This document shows, piece after piece, positions 4,774 to 5,053 of a stretch of DNA of 5,053 bases. This stretch comes from Armatimonadota bacterium (lineage in GTDB: Bacteria; Armatimonadota; Chthonomonadetes; Chthonomonadales; Chthonomonadaceae), in the NCBI GenBank assembly GCA_026392135.1, contig JAPLCR010000297.1, forward strand, positions 1 through 5,053. The letters run 5' to 3'. Numbering within the stretch: position 1 is the stretch's first letter; each line of letters opens with the position of its first letter. The position numbers and the translations under genes were made by a program. A model generated the notes under the pieces. It was not told the origin of the DNA. It did not search any database and worked only from the letters and a program-made list of their open reading frames with translations.

Positions 4774-5053
4774 ATGTCGGAACTACCGATTGTAGGGATA
4801 ACGGGGGCAAGTAGTGGGATAGGGGCGGCAACCGCTGTCGCGCTACACAATGCAGGGTTCAAGGTAATACTGGGTGCAAGGCGCGAAGACAAGTTGAAAG
4901 AGGTCGCCGAGCATCTGGAGAATGCGGAGTATTACGTGCTAGATGTCGCTGAGGCGGAGAGTGTTGAGGCGTTTTGCACTCAGATTCCAAAGGTCAATGT
5001 GCTGATAAACAATGCAGGGGGGGCGTGGGGGCTTGAGACTGTCGCCAATGCTG
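4774..5053 (+). CDS. Short-chain dehydrogenase/reductase, classical YdfG-like, 3' truncated by window end
   Basis: Only the first 93 residues are in the window. They form the N-terminal Rossmann half of a classical SDR (COG4221/YdfG-like), an NAD(P)-dependent cytoplasmic oxidoreductase. Visible motifs: the dinucleotide-binding TGASSGIG (10-17); GARRED (34-39), where the Arg pair after the second strand favours NADP over NAD; LDV (56-58), whose Asp binds adenine; and NNAG (79-82). The active-site Ser and YxxxK should lie beyond the window. The NNAGGAWGLE stretch resembles YdfG-type 3-hydroxy acid/serine dehydrogenases, but the substrate cannot be set from this half. The ATG follows AGGAG (4763-4767) by 6 nt, and the reading frame begins directly before the first beta strand. 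It is transcribed divergently from glmU and probably unrelated to it. Confidence 0.93.
   Translation, partial: MSELPIVGITGASSGIGAATAVALHNAGFKVILGARREDKLKEVAEHLENAEYYVLDVAEAESVEAFCTQIPKVNVLINNAGGAWGLETVANA

Noticed and set aside
1..5053. CRISPR array, tRNA/rRNA, IS element or attachment-site duplication around the cassette
   Set aside because: No regularly spaced repeats, no tRNA-like cloverleaf, no transposase or integrase, and no direct repeats bracketing 1827-2981 or 1150-1830 were seen.

Overview
The window is bacterial chromosomal DNA of roughly balanced base composition, with Shine-Dalgarno-led genes and sigma-70-type promoters. Nothing in it fixes the phylum. The glmU-prs pairing is well known from Bacillota and recurs in other phyla. 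I have a weak, unverified impression of an Armatimonadota-like or other deep-branching lineage. The window is mostly core metabolism, with one accessory two-gene cassette.

Layout. Four genes lie on the minus strand and read right to left: glmU (3021-4439), an OLD-like/AAA_21 ABC-type ATPase (1827-2981), a DUF4276 predicted TOPRIM-like protein (1150-1830), and prs (136-1104). The gaps are 39 nt (glmU to ATPase), a 4-nt ATGA overlap (ATPase to DUF4276) and 45 nt (DUF4276 to prs), with no convincing terminator in any of them. This looks like one transcription unit driven by a near-perfect sigma-70 promoter at 4509-4536. On the right, after a 334-nt divergent intergenic region, a short-chain dehydrogenase/reductase gene starts on the plus strand at 4774 and runs off the end of the window. 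On the left, bases 1-135 are non-coding as far as can be seen. They hold a G-rich, hairpin-forming element just beyond the end of prs.

How the genes work together. GlmU makes UDP-GlcNAc for cell-wall precursors, and Prs makes PRPP for nucleotides, histidine, tryptophan and NAD, so these two are housekeeping genes. Between them sits an overlapping ATPase plus DUF4276 pair. It has the organisation of a split OLD-type module: an ABC-like ATPase together with a small TOPRIM-like predicted nuclease. Such pairs resemble known anti-phage systems (OLD, Gabija, PARIS) in design. A defence or nucleic-acid-surveillance role is therefore a reasonable inference, but the sequence alone does not prove it. 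This cassette inside a core operon is the most interesting point in the window.
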